Shown here: positions 27,914 to 28,017 of the stretch, in pieces | Position numbering within the stretch: the first letter of the stretch is position 1 | Layout: every line of letters starts with the position of its first letter | Virus record (IMG/VR): IMGVR_UViG_3300033571_005202 | Coordinates: 1 to 28,017 of that record | Origin: a virus | Reading direction: 5' to 3' (one strand) | DNA: 28,017 bases | Notes under the pieces: generated by a model | Told to the model about the DNA's origin: nothing | The model's database searches: none | The model's input: only the letters and a program-made list of their open reading frames with translations | Made by a program: the position numbers and the translations under genes

Positions 27914-28017
27914 ATGTCAGAGAAACATCACACCCCAAAAGATGTTTCTGACAGAATTGCGAAGGGCTTTACAAAGGTCCTTCGCTTTATTGCAGATACA
28001 TTCTTCAAAAAAAGATA
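27914..28017 (+). CDS. Alternative oxidase, N-terminal 34 codons (cut by the right edge)
   Basis: The visible start is MSEKHHTPKDVSDRIAKGFT then KVLRFIADTFFKKR, with the next codon beginning TA. This agrees with the segment before the conserved RYGHRAVVLETVAAVPG block of alternative oxidases: a DRxA helix, LRxxAD, FFxKR(Y). The family is a di-iron membrane ubiquinol oxidase that passes electrons to oxygen without pumping protons; plastid-terminal-oxidase relatives occur in cyanophages. Only the N-terminus is seen, so none of the iron ligands can be checked. No ribosome binding site other than the end of the previous gene, so translation is probably coupled. Confidence 0.6.
   Translation, partial: MSEKHHTPKDVSDRIAKGFTKVLRFIADTFFKKR
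27915..27953 (+). promoter_or_regulatory. mRNA hairpin at the start codon of the alternative oxidase gene
   Basis: TGTCAG (27915-27920) pairs with CTGACA (27948-27953), and AAACATC (27923-27929) with GATGTTT (27941-27947): 13 bp with a 2-base bulge and an 11-base loop. The stem begins at the TG of the ATG, so folding would hide the start codon. Confidence 0.6.

Overview
The window is part of the genome of a large lytic tailed phage of the T4-like myovirus group. The diagnostic set is the T4 replication and late-transcription core in recognisable order: UvsY, UvsW, gp55, gp47, gp46, DNA polymerase gp43, clamp gp45, clamp loader gp44/gp62 and RegA, with DexA and dUTPase nearby. Sequence similarity to T4 is distant and several accessory genes (start of an alternative oxidase, three glycosyltransferases, sugar-nucleotide enzymes) point to an environmental, perhaps marine, relative. 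The host is probably a Gram-negative proteobacterium: there is a lipobox protein, a DUF1289 protein and an E. coli-type Cca. That host statement is inference.

Positions 1-7373 hold leftward genes in short units. Each unit starts at a TTGACA-type sigma-70 promoter whose -35 overlaps or abuts the end of the previous gene. The content is RNA- and nucleotide-centred: a TROVE/DUF2828 (Ro60-like) protein cut by the left edge, a TilS-like PP-loop enzyme, a TagD-like nucleotidyltransferase, a phosphomannomutase-like HAD protein, a DUF1289 protein, a P-loop kinase, a CCA-adding enzyme, a small lipoprotein, a cyclic-phosphate-processing receiver domain and several small unknowns.

At about 7340 transcription turns rightward. 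A tail-tube-like structural gene has its own T4-type late promoter, TATAAATA. Then come uvsY-uvsW, a symmetric divergent promoter region (9924-10005), gp55-orf-47-orf-46, and gp43 behind its own promoter with a palindromic operator-like site.

Between gp43 and gp45 (16295-24039) lies an insert of accessory genes that reads as a DNA-hypermodification and nucleotide cluster. It holds two small related proteins, a TAGT-family glycosyltransferase, a nucleotide-sugar epimerase, a short UDP-glucose-dehydrogenase-like enzyme, two MazG-like pyrophosphohydrolases, dCMP deaminase, an NPPY methyltransferase, GT-B and GT-A glycosyltransferases and DexA. My reading is that the phage makes an uncommon sugar donor, perhaps a UDP-uronic acid, and attaches it to a modified base. 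The enzyme that makes the modified base is not in the window.

From 24046 the clamp, clamp loader and RegA genes form a rightward operon with an internal hairpin terminator, an internal promoter and a long inverted repeat. It continues into dUTPase, a small unknown and the first 34 codons of a probable alternative oxidase. There is no gene-free stretch over 300 bases; the largest gap (9886-10034) is filled by the divergent promoters. I found no tRNA genes, CRISPR arrays, insertion sequences or introns.
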